NCBI RefSeq assembly: GCF_900143625.1 | Contig: NZ_FRFF01000169.1 | Span: 124,001 to 188,000 of the forward strand | From: Nocardiopsis sp. JB363 | GTDB taxonomy: Bacteria > Actinomycetota > Actinomycetes > Streptosporangiales > Streptosporangiaceae | DNA length: 64,000 nt | Reading direction: 5' to 3' | Shown here: positions 33,057 to 42,015 of the stretch, piece by piece | Layout: the number at the start of each line of letters is the position of its first letter | Position numbering within the stretch: position 1 is the stretch's first letter | The notes under the pieces: generated by a model | Databases searched by the model: none | The model's input: only the letters and a program-made list of their open reading frames with translations | What the model was told of the DNA's origin: nothing | Translations under genes and position numbers: made by a program

Positions 33057-33500
33057 GTGGCGATCAACCCTGACTACCTCGGCCGGGAGTACCCCGCCCC
33101 CGAGGCCTACGAGGTGACCCGCGGCAAGATCCGCGAGTTCGCCGAGGCCATCAACGACCTCAGCCCGGTCTACCTGGACCGCGAGTCCGCCAAGGCCATG
33201 GGATATCCCGACGTCATCGCCCCGCCCACCTTCCCGGTGATCCTGGGCATGGCCGGTTCCGCGCTGGCCCTCGCCGACCCCGACCTGGGCGTCGACTTCT
33301 CCCGGGTCGTCCACGGCGACCAGAGCTTCCACTACAGCCGCCCCCTGTGCGCCGGTGACGTCCTGAACTCCGTCACCCGCATCACCGACATCAAGGTCCT
33401 GGGCGGCAACGAGCTGCTCACCCTGGAAACGGTGGCCACGGCGGCCGACGGCGAACACGTGGTGACGGCGGGCATGATGCTCGTCGTCCGGGGATCCTAG
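33057..33500 (+). CDS. hadA: (3R)-hydroxyacyl-ACP dehydratase subunit HadA-like (MaoC, N-terminal type)
   Basis: The 147-residue protein starts VAINPDYLGREYPAPEAYEV (GTG 33057, GAGAGG upstream), the FAS1-type dehydratase domain of HadA. It lacks the full catalytic D-H hot-dog motif carried by HadB and usually pairs with it. VIAPPTFPVILGM and VVHGDQSFHYSRPLCAGD are characteristic. In mycobacteria hadABC extends fatty acyl chains; here only A and B are present, 18 bp apart. The frame upstream of 33057 lacks family sequence. Confidence 0.92.
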   Translation: MAINPDYLGREYPAPEAYEVTRGKIREFAEAINDLSPVYLDRESAKAMGYPDVIAPPTFPVILGMAGSALALADPDLGVDFSRVVHGDQSFHYSRPLCAGDVLNSVTRITDIKVLGGNELLTLETVATAADGEHVVTAGMMLVVRGS

Positions 33501-33518
33501 GAAGCGGGGGGCACGACG

Positions 33519-33944
33519 ATGAACAGGCTCAAGTACGACGAGGTCGAGACCGGCACGCAGCTGCCGGAGCGGATCTTTCCGGTCCGCCGCCTGGACCTGG
33601 TCCGTTACGCCGGCGCCTCCGGTGACTTCAACCCCATCCACTGGAACGAACGCTTCGCCAAGTCCGTCGGCCTGCCCGACGTGATCGCGCACGGCATGTT
33701 CACCATGGCCGAGGCCGGTCGGGTCGTCACCGACTGGACCGGGGACCCCGGCAGCGTCCTCGACTATTCGGTGCGCTTCTCCGCGCCCGTCGTCGTCCCC
33801 GACGACGATGACGGCGCCGAGATCACCGTCGGCGGCAAGGTCAAGGCCAAGAACGACGACGGCACCGTCACCGTTCTGCTGACCGCGCGGTCCGGCGGCG
33901 CCAAGGTCCTCGCCAAGGCCATCGCCGTCGTCCGTCTCGCCTGA
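33519..33944 (+). CDS. hadB: (3R)-hydroxyacyl-ACP dehydratase subunit HadB-like (MaoC)
   Basis: The 141-residue hot-dog protein has the catalytic segment YAGASGDFNPIHWNERFAKS (Asp and His of the MaoC site) and VIAHGMFTMAEAGRVVTDW. It should dehydrate (3R)-hydroxyacyl-ACP together with HadA. It follows hadA by 18 bp and precedes murB by 68 bp. Length is normal. Confidence 0.93.
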   Translation: MNRLKYDEVETGTQLPERIFPVRRLDLVRYAGASGDFNPIHWNERFAKSVGLPDVIAHGMFTMAEAGRVVTDWTGDPGSVLDYSVRFSAPVVVPDDDDGAEITVGGKVKAKNDDGTVTVLLTARSGGAKVLAKAIAVVRLA

Positions 33945-34012
33945 CCCCGCTGTTTCGGGCCGGCCCCGAACGGAGCTCCTGGCCCTCCTGAGAACGAAGA
34001 GGTACCACGCCC

Positions 34013-35083
34013 GTGTCCACCATGCTCGCCGATCACACCACGCTCGGCCTGGGCGGTTCCGCCAAGGCCTTCCACGCCGCCGCCACCACTGACGAACTGG
34101 TCCGCCTGGTCACCGACGCCGATCGTGCCGGTGAGCGTGTGCTCGTTCTGGGCGGCGGCAGCAACCTGGTGGTCGCCGACGACGGCTTTCCCGGGGCCGT
34201 GATCCTGGTCGCCTCCCAGGGCGTCACCGTCACCGACGCGGGAACCGATGCGGACACCGGTGAGACCGTCGTCCTGCTGCGCGCGGAGGCGGGCGTGGAC
34301 TGGGACCCTCTGGTCGAACGGGCCGTCGCCGAGGGCCTCAACGGCATCGAGTTCCTCTCCGGCATCCCCGGCCGGGTCGGTTCCACCCCCATCCAGAATG
34401 TCGGGGCCTACGGTCAGGACGTGAGCCAGACCATCCGCGAGGTGCTGGTCCTGGACCGCACCACCGGCGACCTGGTGACCATGTCCAACGCGGACTGCGG
34501 TTTCACCTACCGGGACAGCTCCTTCAAGGGCCATGACCGGTATGTGGTGTGCGAGGTGGTCTTCGAGCTGCGTCGGGGGCCGATGAGCCGTCCGGTGCGC
34601 TACGCCGAGGTCGCCCGCACCATGGGTGTGGAAGCGGGGGAGAGGGTGCCGCTGGACAAGGCCAGGGACGTCGTCCTGGGCCTGCGTCGCGGCAAGGGCA
34701 TGGTGTTGGACCCCGGCGACCCGGACACCCGCAGCGCCGGTTCGTTCTTCACCAACCCGATCCTGTCCCCGGAGGACTACGCGGCCTTCCGTGAGCGCGC
34801 CACCGAACGTCTGGGTCCGGATGCCGAGATCCCCGGCCACCCCGACGACCAGGGCAACGTGAAGCTTTCCGCCGCCTGGTTGATCGACCGGGCCGGGTTC
34901 ACCAAGGGCTATGGGGACGGCCCCGCGCGGATCTCCGGCAAGCACACCCTCGCTCTGACCAACCCCGGTGGGGCGAGCACGGCCGACCTGCTCGACCTGG
35001 CCCGCGAGGTGCGGGCCGGGGTCGAGACCGCCTTCGGGGTACGCCTGGTCAACGAGCCGGTCATGGTCGGCGTGAGTCTGTAG
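34013..35083 (+). CDS. murB: UDP-N-acetylmuramate dehydrogenase
   Basis: The 356-residue FAD enzyme makes UDP-N-acetylmuramic acid for peptidoglycan. Visible are the FAD-binding VLGGGSNLVVADDGFPG, GIPGRVGSTPIQNVGAYGQD, and the catalytic Ser in DTRSAGSFFTNPIL. The C-terminal AAWLIDRAGFTKG and the short end HTLALTN are as in other type I enzymes. The start is GTG 34013 with AGAGG upstream. The gene order next to hadAB is conserved in actinobacteria. Confidence 0.95.
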   Translation: MSTMLADHTTLGLGGSAKAFHAAATTDELVRLVTDADRAGERVLVLGGGSNLVVADDGFPGAVILVASQGVTVTDAGTDADTGETVVLLRAEAGVDWDPLVERAVAEGLNGIEFLSGIPGRVGSTPIQNVGAYGQDVSQTIREVLVLDRTTGDLVTMSNADCGFTYRDSSFKGHDRYVVCEVVFELRRGPMSRPVRYAEVARTMGVEAGERVPLDKARDVVLGLRRGKGMVLDPGDPDTRSAGSFFTNPILSPEDYAAFRERATERLGPDAEIPGHPDDQGNVKLSAAWLIDRAGFTKGYGDGPARISGKHTLALTNPGGASTADLLDLAREVRAGVETAFGVRLVNEPVMVGVSL

Positions 35084-35128
35084 AGACACCCGCGCCCGAG
35101 AGGGCCTGGGACAACGCTCCGAAGAAAC

Positions 35129-35148
35129 GAGTTAGGCACGCCTAACTC
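35129..35148. promoter_or_regulatory. Palindrome: metal-regulator-like box or murB terminator
   Basis: GAGTTAGGC-AC-GCCTAACTC is a perfect 9-bp inverted repeat. Its core TTAGGCACGCCTAA resembles DtxR/MntR-family operators (half-site TTAGGC). It lies about 80-100 bases before the predicted start of the Mn riboswitch transcript. It is also followed by ACTTTT, so it could be the murB terminator. Confidence 0.5.
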
Positions 35149-35192
35149 ACTTTTCCGGCTCGCCTGATAAAACAATTCGCCGAATCAACAAA

Positions 35193-35221
35193 TTGCCGAA
35201 TAAAAAAGCCGCTGGTAATGT
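35193..35221 (+). promoter_or_regulatory. Promoter of the Mn riboswitch transcript
   Basis: TTGCCG (35193-35198) and TAATGT (35216-35221) are exactly 17 bases apart in an AT-rich stretch, placing the start close to 35228, just before the aptamer. Confidence 0.7.
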
Positions 35222-35228
35222 CTTCAGT

Positions 35229-35360
35229 GTCGAAGGGGAGTAGTCCCCAATCCGCGCGGTCGACATACTGGACTTTTCCGTCCCGGCCGCGTGAGCCCAG
35301 CTCAGGCGGGCGGACGAGACCTTTGACCCGGTAGGAAACGACCGGGTTGAAGGGGCGTTA
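35229..35360 (+). ncRNA. yybP-ykoY manganese riboswitch
   Basis: Hallmark conserved segments appear in order: AAGGGGAGTAG at 35233-35243, GTCGACATAC, GCGTGAGCCCAGC, and GACGAGACCTTTGACC near 35315-35328. This aptamer binds Mn2+ and turns on exporter genes. The gene behind it is a TMEM165/GDT1-type exporter, which fits. The expression platform may be translational (CTCCT at 35366-35370 can pair with AGGAG at 35390-35394). Confidence 0.92.
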
Positions 35361-35398
35361 TCCGCCTCCTTCTGCCCACCAAGGACAGCAGGAGCAGC

Positions 35399-35992
35399 AT
35401 GTCGGCTTTTCTCGCCGCTCTCGGTATCAGCACGTTCGCCATCTTCATCGCGGAAATGGGCGACAAGACCCAGCTGGTCGCGATGTCCCTGGCTTCGCGT
35501 TACCGAGTCCTCACGGTCCTCCTCGGCATCACCGCCGCCACCGCGGTGGTCCACCTCGGCAGCGTCTTCATCGCCGAGGTCCTCGGAGCGACCCTGCCCA
35601 CCGACTGGCTCACCCTCGCGGCCGGCCTGGCCTTCCTCTTCTTCGGTCTGTGGACCCTGCGCGGGGACGAGATGACCGACAAGGACGAGGAACGCGCCGC
35701 CTCCCGCCGGATCCGCTCCGGGTTCATGACCGTCGCGCTGGTGTTCTTCGTCGCCGAGCTCGGGGACAAGACCATGCTCGCCACCATCACCGTCGGCACC
35801 CAGCACCACTGGCTTCCGGTGTGGATCGGCTCCACGATCGGCATGGTCGCCGCCGACGGGATCGCCATCGCCATCGGCGCGGCACTCGGCAAGAAGCTGC
35901 CGGAGAAGGCGATCCGGATCGGTGCCGCCGTGCTGTTCTTCGTCGCCGGCGCCGCCATGCTCGCCCAAGGCGCCTGGACGCTCCTCGCTTGA
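35399..35992 (+). CDS. TMEM165/GDT1 family Mn2+ exporter
   Basis: The 197-residue membrane protein has two copies of the family motif: EMGDKTQLVAMSLASRY near residue 20 and ELGDKTMLATITVGTQ near residue 120. It has about six helices and a charged loop between the halves. Members (UPF0016, MneA in some bacteria) export manganese, and the acidic residues of E-x-G-D-K-T line the ion path. The upstream Mn riboswitch supports this. The start is ATG 35399 with GCAGGAG just before it. Confidence 0.93.
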   Translation: MSAFLAALGISTFAIFIAEMGDKTQLVAMSLASRYRVLTVLLGITAATAVVHLGSVFIAEVLGATLPTDWLTLAAGLAFLFFGLWTLRGDEMTDKDEERAASRRIRSGFMTVALVFFVAELGDKTMLATITVGTQHHWLPVWIGSTIGMVAADGIAIAIGAALGKKLPEKAIRIGAAVLFFVAGAAMLAQGAWTLLA

Positions 35993-36038
35993 GCCGACCA
36001 GGAACCCCGAAGCGCCGGCGGAGGCCCCGAGAACACTG

Positions 36039-37088
36039 CTAGACGGCACCGTCCTCGGGGGGAGTGGCCAGCCAGGTGTCCACGCCCGCGAGCATCTCCT
36101 TTTTCAGCGAGTCCGGTGCGCCCGAACCACGGATCGACATGCGGGCCAGGTCCGCCAGTTCGGGGTCGCTGAACTCGAACACCTCGCGGGCGATGCGGTA
36201 CTGCTCCAGCAGTCGGGGGCCGAACAGCAGGGGGTCGTCGGTGCCCAGGGCGATCGGTGCTCCCGCGTCGTACAGCCTGCGCAGCGGCAGGTGGTCCACC
36301 TTCTCCACCACGCCCAGGCCCACGTTGGAGGTCGGGCACACCTCCAGGGTGACTTCCTGGGTGGCGATCCGCTCCACCAGGTACGGGTCCTCGATGGCCC
36401 GAACGCCGTGACCGATACGGTCCGCGTCCAGTTCGTCCAGGCACTCGCGCACGCTGCGCGGGCCGTTCAGCTCGCCGCCGTGCGGGGTGGACAGCAGACC
36501 CGCGCGCTTGGCGATCCGGAAGGCCGCCTCGAAGTCACGGGCGCGTCCGCGACGCTCGTCGTTGTTGAGCCCGAACGAGACCACGCCCTTGCCCACGTAC
36601 TGGCGCGCGAGCCGGGCCAGGGCCCGGGCGTCCAGCGGGTGCCGGGTGCGGTTGGCCGCCACCATGATCCCGATACCGACACCGGTGGCCTCGGAGGCGA
36701 CGCGGGCCGCGTCCAGGATGAGTTCCAGGGTGGCGGTGAGCCCGTCGAAACGGGACGCGTAGCCGCTCGGGTCGACCTGGATCTCCAACCAGCCCGAACC
36801 CGCCTCCCGTTCGTCCTCGGCCGCCTCGCGCAGCAGGCGGTACATGTCCTCTTGGCGTTTCAGGACCGAACGGGCGATGTCGTAGAGGCGCTGGAAGCGG
36901 AACCAGCCGCGTTCGTCGGTGCCCCGCAGTTTGGGCGGCCACTCCTCGGCCAGGGCCTGGGGCAGGTGCACCCCCCGTGCCTCGGCCATCTCGATGAGGG
37001 TGTCATGGCGCATGGACCCGGTGAAGTGCAGGTGCAGATGGGCCTTGGGCAGCCGGTCCAACCGGCGGGTGCTGGTCGGTGTCTCCAT
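36039..37088 (-). CDS. add: Adenosine deaminase
   Basis: The 349-residue TIM-barrel metallohydrolase turns adenosine into inosine. The N-terminal metal motif is HLHLHFTGSM. The substrate region ends with STPHGGELNGP (HGGE), the Asn/Gly loop is SNVGLGVV and the metal Asp is in LGTDDPLLFGP. All the family catalytic stretches are present. It differs from the usual HxHLDGS start (HFTGS here), so an adenosine-deaminase-like or adenine-type substrate is possible. The gene is single, 18 bp or more from neighbours in convergent orientation with the exporter gene. Confidence 0.9.
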   Translation of the reverse strand: METPTSTRRLDRLPKAHLHLHFTGSMRHDTLIEMAEARGVHLPQALAEEWPPKLRGTDERGWFRFQRLYDIARSVLKRQEDMYRLLREAAEDEREAGSGWLEIQVDPSGYASRFDGLTATLELILDAARVASEATGVGIGIMVAANRTRHPLDARALARLARQYVGKGVVSFGLNNDERRGRARDFEAAFRIAKRAGLLSTPHGGELNGPRSVRECLDELDADRIGHGVRAIEDPYLVERIATQEVTLEVCPTSNVGLGVVEKVDHLPLRRLYDAGAPIALGTDDPLLFGPRLLEQYRIAREVFEFSDPELADLARMSIRGSGAPDSLKKEMLAGVDTWLATPPEDGAV

Positions 37089-37158
37089 GTCCCAAGCCTG
37101 CCGTATGAATCACACTCCGCGCACCGGGAACGGCGACACTGAGACCCACCCCGCACAT

Positions 37159-37194
37159 GAGGGAGCCCCGGACCGACCGGTCCGGGGCTCCCTC
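37159..37194. terminator. Strong hairpin after the aminotransferase gene
   Basis: A 17-bp perfect inverted repeat (GAGGGAGCCCCGGACCG / CGGTCCGGGGCTCCCTC) lies between the aminotransferase stop and the adenosine deaminase start, in the minus direction. Confidence 0.75.
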
Positions 37195-37210
37195 ATGACC
37201 TTCGCGGAGG

Positions 37211-38419
37211 CTACTTGGCCTCGGCCAACAGGTTCTGGACGCGGGTCACGCCCTCGACGAGGTCCTCGTCGCTGAGCGCGTACGACAGACGCAGGTAGCC
37301 GGGGGTACCGAAGGCCTCACCCGGGACCACGGCGACCTCGGACTCCTCCAGGATGAGCTCGGCCAGCTCGGTGGAGGTCGTCGGGGTCTTCCCGCGGATC
37401 TCCTTGCCGAGCACGCCCTTCACCGACGGGTACGCGTAGAACGCGCCCTCGGGCACCGGGCAGACCACGCCGTCGATCTCGTTGAGCATCCGCACGATGG
37501 TCTGGCGGCGGCGGTCGAACGCCTTCTTCATCTCGTCGACCGCGGCGAGGTCGCCGGAGACGGCGGCCAAGGCGGCGGCCTGCGACACGTTCGCGACGTT
37601 GGAGGTGGCGTGCGACTGGAGGTTGCTCGCGGCCTTGACCACGTCCTTCGGGCCGATGATCCACCCGACGCGCCATCCGGTCATCGCGTACGTCTTGGCG
37701 ACCCCGTTGACGACGACGGTGCGGTCGGCGATCTCGGGCACCTCGACGGGCAGGGACGCGAACTCGGCGTCACCGTAGACCAGGTGCTCGTAGATCTCGT
37801 CGGTCAGCACCCACAGGCCGTGCTCGTTCGCCCACTGGCCGATGGCACGGACCTGCTCGCGCGGGTAGACGGCGCCGGTCGGGTTGGACGGGGACACGAA
37901 CACCAGCACCTTGGTGCGGTCGGTGCGGGCGGCCTCCAGCTGCTCGACCGAGGCCATGTAGCCGGTGCTCTCGTCGGTGACGACGTAGACGGGCACGCCG
38001 CCCGCGAGCTTGATCGACTCCGGGTAGGTCGTCCAGTACGGGGCGATCACGATGACCTCGTCGCCCGGGTCCAGCATGGCCGCGAAGGCCTCGTAGATGG
38101 CCTGCTTGCCACCGTTGGTGACCAGGATCTGGGCGGGCTCGACCTTGTAGCCGGAGTCGCGCTCGGTCTTCTCGGCGATGGCCTTCTTCAGCTCGGGAAG
38201 GCCACCGGCCGGGGTGTAGCGGTGGAAGCGGGGCTCGCGGGCGGCGGACACCGCGGCTTCCACGATGTAGTCGGGGGTCGGGAAGTCCGGTTCCCCGGCG
38301 CCGAAACCGATGACGGGTCGGCCCTCCGCCTTCATGGCCTTGGCCTTGGCGTCCACCGCCAGGGTGGCGGACTCGGAGATGGCGCTGATACGTGCAGAGA
38401 CACGGGGTCGGTCAGTCAT
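37211..38419 (-). CDS. Pyridoxal-phosphate aminotransferase (AspC-like)
   Basis: The 402-residue fold-type I aminotransferase has [15 protein letters not shown] near the N-terminus, a PLP-stacking region with [12 protein letters not shown], and the PLP lysine in [17 protein letters not shown]. The C-terminal [19 protein letters not shown] is the typical end with the Arg that binds the substrate carboxylate. It is most likely an aspartate aminotransferase that supplies amino groups between oxaloacetate and glutamate; a related specificity is possible. It is transcribed toward the hairpin, away from tRNA-Trp. Confidence 0.9.
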   Translation of the reverse strand: MTDRPRVSARISAISESATLAVDAKAKAMKAEGRPVIGFGAGEPDFPTPDYIVEAAVSAAREPRFHRYTPAGGLPELKKAIAEKTERDSGYKVEPAQILVTNGGKQAIYEAFAAMLDPGDEVIVIAPYWTTYPESIKLAGGVPVYVVTDESTGYMASVEQLEAARTDRTKVLVFVSPSNPTGAVYPREQVRAIGQWANEHGLWVLTDEIYEHLVYGDAEFASLPVEVPEIADRTVVVNGVAKTYAMTGWRVGWIIGPKDVVKAASNLQSHATSNVANVSQAAALAAVSGDLAAVDEMKKAFDRRRQTIVRMLNEIDGVVCPVPEGAFYAYPSVKGVLGKEIRGKTPTTSTELAELILEESEVAVVPGEAFGTPGYLRLSYALSDEDLVEGVTRVQNLLAEAK

Positions 38420-38643
38420 GTTCCCATGGTGTCATGTGCTCATCCCGGGTGTCGGGGGGAAGGTCACTTCCTCGGGCGGGGAAGGTCACCTCGGCCACTC
38501 GGCGCACCGAAACCGGTTTGGTCGAGGCCCTCGAATGGGCGTACACTCGTTCGTGCCGGTCGGTTCGTTATGCAGGCGTCACACCTTCGAGGTTGTGCGA
38601 CGACTCTCAGGACCGGCTATGGTGGGCAACGCAGTTTCCGCTA

Positions 38644-38716
38644 AGGGCAGTGGCTCAATTGGCAGAGCACCGGTCTCCAAAACCGGCGGTTGGGGGTTCG
38701 AGTCCCTCCTGCCCTG
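38644..38716 (+). tRNA. tRNA-Trp (CCA)
   Basis: The acceptor AGGGCAG pairs with CTGCCCT. The anticodon loop contains CCA (TCTCCAAAA). The T-arm is GGGGG-TTCGAGT-CCCTC. CCA end not encoded. tRNA-Trp before secE is a common actinobacterial arrangement. Confidence 0.96.
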
Positions 38717-38822
38717 CAAGTCCGAGCGCGGATCGGGGTGGCGGCCACGGTCGTCACCCCGAACCGCGAGGGCAACGGAACTAACAGGGGAATGAAGCAG
38801 CCCGCGACCCTAAGGACCCCAG

Positions 38823-39074
38823 GTGACTCAGACTGACGCCGACGCCAAGCCCGAGAAGGAGCCGAAGCGTCGTACCGGTCCGGTGACGTTCACCAAGCAG
38901 GTCGTCGACGAGCTGCGCAAGGTTCGCTGGCCCACGCGCAAGGAACTGGTCACCTACACCATCGTCGTCTTGGTGTTCGTCGTGATCATCCTGTCCTACG
39001 TCTCCCTCCTCGACTTCGCCTTCTGTGAGGCCGTCACCTGGCTCTACAGCACCTTCGGCCGTCCGAGCGCCTGA
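38823..39074 (+). CDS. secE: Preprotein translocase subunit SecE
   Basis: The 83-residue protein has a charged cytoplasmic N-terminus with FTKQVVDELRKVRWPTRKEL, the conserved amphipathic segment. One membrane helix follows (YTIVVLVFVVIILSYVSLL) and a short tail. It is part of the SecYEG channel. The GTG start follows AAGGAC. It lies between tRNA-Trp and nusG as usual. Confidence 0.95.
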   Translation: MTQTDADAKPEKEPKRRTGPVTFTKQVVDELRKVRWPTRKELVTYTIVVLVFVVIILSYVSLLDFAFCEAVTWLYSTFGRPSA

Positions 39075-39252
39075 GCGGCGACCTTCACACCGGTGCAGGG
39101 GCACGTCGACTTCGCCCCACAAGCCCTTCCTCGTCCGCGCGTTGGTCCCGCGTCGCCCTGAGAGACCGTAAGCTGGCAGAACTGGGTTCGACGCACGGCC
39201 TGTTCGGTGTGCGTCGCACGCACTAGCGAATCCGACGAGAGAAAGAGCAGCC

Positions 39253-40107
39253 GTGTCCGAGTCCCCACTGACCTCTGACGACTTCCCCGAAGAGGAGCCG
39301 GATCAGTCGTCGGCGGAAGAGACCGGCCTGGCGGGCGAGCCGTCCCAGGACGCCGACAGCGACGTCCAAGAGCTCGCCGAGGAGGCCGATGAGGTCGCCG
39401 ACAGCGCCGAGGAAGCCGACGAGGCCACCGACAGCGCCGAAGAGGCCGACGAGGTCGCCGACAGCGCCGAGGAAGCCGACGCCGAGCCCGAGTTGCCTCG
39501 CCTGGACCCCGTCGAGGAGTTCAAGAACGAGCTCGTCCTGCTGCCCGGCGAGTGGTACGTCGTGCACACTTACGCCGGCTACGAGAAGCGCGTCAAGGCC
39601 AACGTCGAGAGCCGTACCCAGTCCCTCAACATGGAGGAGCACATCTTCCAGGTCGAGGTGCCCGAGCACATGGTCACCGAGGTCAAGAGCGGGAAGCGCC
39701 AGCAGGTCACCGAGAAGGTCCTGCCCGGCTACGTGCTCGTCCGCATGGACCTGACCGACGCGTCCTGGTCGGCCATCCGCAACACCCCGGGCGTCACCGG
39801 TTTCGTCGGCCTGTCCAACAAGCCGGCTCCGTTGAGCCTGACCGAGGTCGCCAAGCTCCTGGCTCCCGAGCCGGAGGAGGAGCCCGAGGCCACCCCGCAG
39901 GCCAAGGCCGGGGGCGGTGGAGAGGTCCGCTCCGACGTCGCCTACGAGATCGGCGAGTCCGTCACCGTCATGGAGGGTCCGTTCGCGACCCTGCCCGCCA
40001 CCGTCAGCGAGATCAACGGCGACACCCAGAAGCTCAAGGTGCTCGTGTCGATCTTCGGTCGTGAGACCCCGGTGGAACTCTCCTTCAGCCAGGTCGCCAA
40101 GATCTGA
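39253..40107 (+). CDS. nusG: Transcription elongation factor NusG with acidic repeat N-terminus
   Basis: The 284-residue protein has a conserved NGN domain from residue about 98 ([51 protein letters not shown]). The C-terminal KOW domain has [20 protein letters not shown] and ends LSFSQVAKI. The first roughly 90 residues are unusually long and acidic. They include tandem 10-residue [10 protein letters not shown]-type units encoded by 30-bp DNA repeats at 39379-39483. A loop [19 protein letters not shown] lies between NGN and KOW. GTG start with GAGAAAGAG upstream. Confidence 0.95.
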   Translation: MSESPLTSDDFPEEEPDQSSAEETGLAGEPSQDADSDVQELAEEADEVADSAEEADEATDSAEEADEVADSAEEADAEPELPRLDPVEEFKNELVLLPGEWYVVHTYAGYEKRVKANVESRTQSLNMEEHIFQVEVPEHMVTEVKSGKRQQVTEKVLPGYVLVRMDLTDASWSAIRNTPGVTGFVGLSNKPAPLSLTEVAKLLAPEPEEEPEATPQAKAGGGGEVRSDVAYEIGESVTVMEGPFATLPATVSEINGDTQKLKVLVSIFGRETPVELSFSQVAKI

Positions 40108-40163
40108 CGTCGTGGGTTCCATCCCACACCCAGCCCGGAGCACTACCCGGGCGAAGTAGACTT

Positions 40164-40194
40164 GGTGGGTCCACCCTCACGGGGTGGGCCCACC
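40164..40194 (+). terminator. Hairpin between nusG and rplK
   Basis: A 13-bp stem (GGTGGGTCCACCC / GGGTGGGCCCACC, one G-U pair) with a short loop. It has no U-run, so it may act as an attenuator or only end part of the transcripts. Confidence 0.45.
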
Positions 40195-40387
40195 GTCGCG
40201 TGTCACCGCAGGCCTCGCGGCCCGACGAAACACGCGCCCGGCCCGTCCGGTCCCGACGGGCCGTCGCCCCACGCCCGGCGTGGGGAAGCCTCCTTCGGCA
40301 GCGGCACGGCCGTGGCCCCTTCGGCCCGAACGTGCCGTCAGGGAGGCAGGGGCCGACACACAACGCAGATCAGGCAAAGGACCCGAT

Positions 40388-40816
40388 ATGCCTCCGAAGA
40401 AGAAACTCGCCGCACTCGTCAAGGTGCAGCTGCCCGCCGGTCAGGCGACCCCGGCGCCGCCCGTCGGTACCGCTCTTGGTCCGCACGGCGTCAACATCAT
40501 GGACTTCTGCAAGCAGTACAACGCTGCTACGGAAGCCCAGCGCGGCAACGTCATCCCCGTAGAGATCTCCATCTACGAGGACCGTTCCTTCAGCTTCGTC
40601 ACCAAGACGCCCCCGGCGCCCAAGATGATCCTGAAGGCCGCCGGCATGGACAAGGCCACCGGTGAGCCGGGCCGCAGCAACTCCGGCTCCATCAACGCCG
40701 ACCAGGTCCGTGAGATCGCGCAGACCAAGCTGCCCGACCTCAACACCGACGACATCGAGGCCGCCACCAAGATCGTCGCCGGCACCGCCCGTTCCATGGG
40801 CATCGAGGTCAAGTAG
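40388..40816 (+). CDS. rplK: 50S ribosomal protein L11
   Basis: The 142-residue protein starts [20 protein letters not shown] and contains [20 protein letters not shown]. The C-terminal rRNA-binding domain includes [20 protein letters not shown], and the protein ends GIEVK. It binds the GTPase centre of 23S rRNA, the thiostrepton site. The start is ATG 40388 with AAAGGA upstream; the longer open frame is not L11-like. It is followed by rplA. Confidence 0.97.
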   Translation: MPPKKKLAALVKVQLPAGQATPAPPVGTALGPHGVNIMDFCKQYNAATEAQRGNVIPVEISIYEDRSFSFVTKTPPAPKMILKAAGMDKATGEPGRSNSGSINADQVREIAQTKLPDLNTDDIEAATKIVAGTARSMGIEVK

Positions 40817-40905
40817 CTCCTGACCAGGGGTTGCTCGATGGCAAGAAACACCGTGGCAGGGCCAGGCGCTGGCCCCAAGACCACACGTTCCCGTAGGAGA
40901 ACAGC

Positions 40906-41583
40906 GTGAAGCGCAGCAAGAACCACCGCAAAGCCACGAACCTGGTGGACCGCGACCGGCTCTACAGCCCCGCCGAGGCCGTGAAGCTGGCCAAGGAGAC
41001 CACCAACGTCAAGTTCGACGCCACCGTCGAGGTGGCCCTGCGTCTGGGCGTCGACCCGCGCAAGGCCGACCAGATGGTCCGCGGCACCGTGAACCTGCCG
41101 AACGGCACCGGCAAGACCGCTCGGGTCCTGGTCTTCGCGACCGGTGAGCGTGCCGAGCAGGCGCTGGCCGCCGGAGCCGACATCGTCGGTGACGACGACC
41201 TCGTCACCAAGGTCCTGAACGGCTTCCTCGACTTCGACGCCGTTGTGGCCACCCCGGACCTCATGGGCAAGGTCGGTCGCCTCGGCCGTGTCCTGGGTCC
41301 CCGTGGCCTCATGCCGAACCCGAAGACGGGTACCGTCACCCCGGACGTGACCAAGGCCGTCACCGACATCAAGGGCGGCAAGATCGAGTTCCGCGTGGAC
41401 CGCCACGGGAACCTGCACTTCATCATCGGCAAGGTCTCGTTCGACGAGTCCAAGCTGCTGGAGAACTACCAGGCCGCGATCGACGAGGTGAACCGCCTCA
41501 AGCCGTCCGCCGCCAAGGGCCGCTACATCAAGAAGGCCGTGGTCTCCACCACGATGGGCCCGAGCATTCCGCTCGACGCCTAA
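40906..41583 (+). CDS. rplA: 50S ribosomal protein L1
   Basis: The 225-residue protein is slightly shorter at the N-terminus than many L1 proteins. It has [20 protein letters not shown], then [19 protein letters not shown], the family signature. The end reads [20 protein letters not shown] start after GTAGGAG. A terminator hairpin follows, so rplK-rplA end here and rplJ has its own promoter. Confidence 0.97.
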   Translation: MKRSKNHRKATNLVDRDRLYSPAEAVKLAKETTNVKFDATVEVALRLGVDPRKADQMVRGTVNLPNGTGKTARVLVFATGERAEQALAAGADIVGDDDLVTKVLNGFLDFDAVVATPDLMGKVGRLGRVLGPRGLMPNPKTGTVTPDVTKAVTDIKGGKIEFRVDRHGNLHFIIGKVSFDESKLLENYQAAIDEVNRLKPSAAKGRYIKKAVVSTTMGPSIPLDA

Positions 41584-41611
41584 GGCCCTCCAGGCCCTTG
41601 TGCGAAGCATG

Positions 41612-41650
41612 GGAACGGCCCCCGCTCCTTCGGGAGACGGGGGCCGTTCC
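41612..41650 (+). terminator. Terminator after rplA
   Basis: A 13-bp perfect stem GGAACGGCCCCCG / CGGGGGCCGTTCC with an inner hairpin in the loop. Confidence 0.75.
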
Positions 41651-41830
41651 GCGTGCTCGTGGGAGCCGCCACAGGGCGGTGATCTCACTCTCGCGGGCCG
41701 GGAGGTCTCGGAGGGTGCCGGCGATCACGTTCGCCCGAGTCGGAACGGTGTGCGAGCACTCCCTTTCGTCGGTTAGCATTGGGAATTGCCGAAGACCGCT
41801 GGTCGTCACCCGCTCGGGTGACCTAAGGAC
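41651..41830 (+). promoter_or_regulatory. rplJ promoter region
   Basis: TAGCAT (41774-41779) is a plausible -10 box about 240 bases before rplJ. A matching -35 is weak. There is no gene here. Confidence 0.4.
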
Positions 41831-41839
41831 CCACCTCGA

Positions 41840-42010
41840 TGGGCGCCCGCGCAGGTGTCACTAGAGCTTTCCCGTTCCGGGTCCCGTTGTGCCGAGCACG
41901 CGGGCGGAGAACGCGGACGTGCCCCGTGCGCCTTGCGCTCGGGGCTTTTCTCGTGCTGACGCCGATCGTGGAAGTCCTTGGGATGCAACCAGCGTTCACT
42001 GTTGGAAGGA
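41840..42010 (+). ncRNA. Ribosomal protein L10 leader
   Basis: The roughly 240-base leader before rplJ contains structured GC-rich segments and a long hairpin near 41900-41960. In this position a binding site for the L10(L12)4 complex is known in many bacteria and represses rplJL. I identify it by position and stem content, not by alignment; boundaries are approximate. Confidence 0.5.
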
Positions 42011-42015
42011 GTCCC

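Noticed and set aside
36039-38419. Adenosine deaminase and aminotransferase as one operon
   Set aside because: A 17-bp perfect hairpin lies between them, so co-transcription is unlikely to be the main form.
39379-39483. Repeats in nusG as a CRISPR array
   Set aside because: The repeats are contiguous, in frame, and encode an acidic peptide; there are no spacers and no cas genes.
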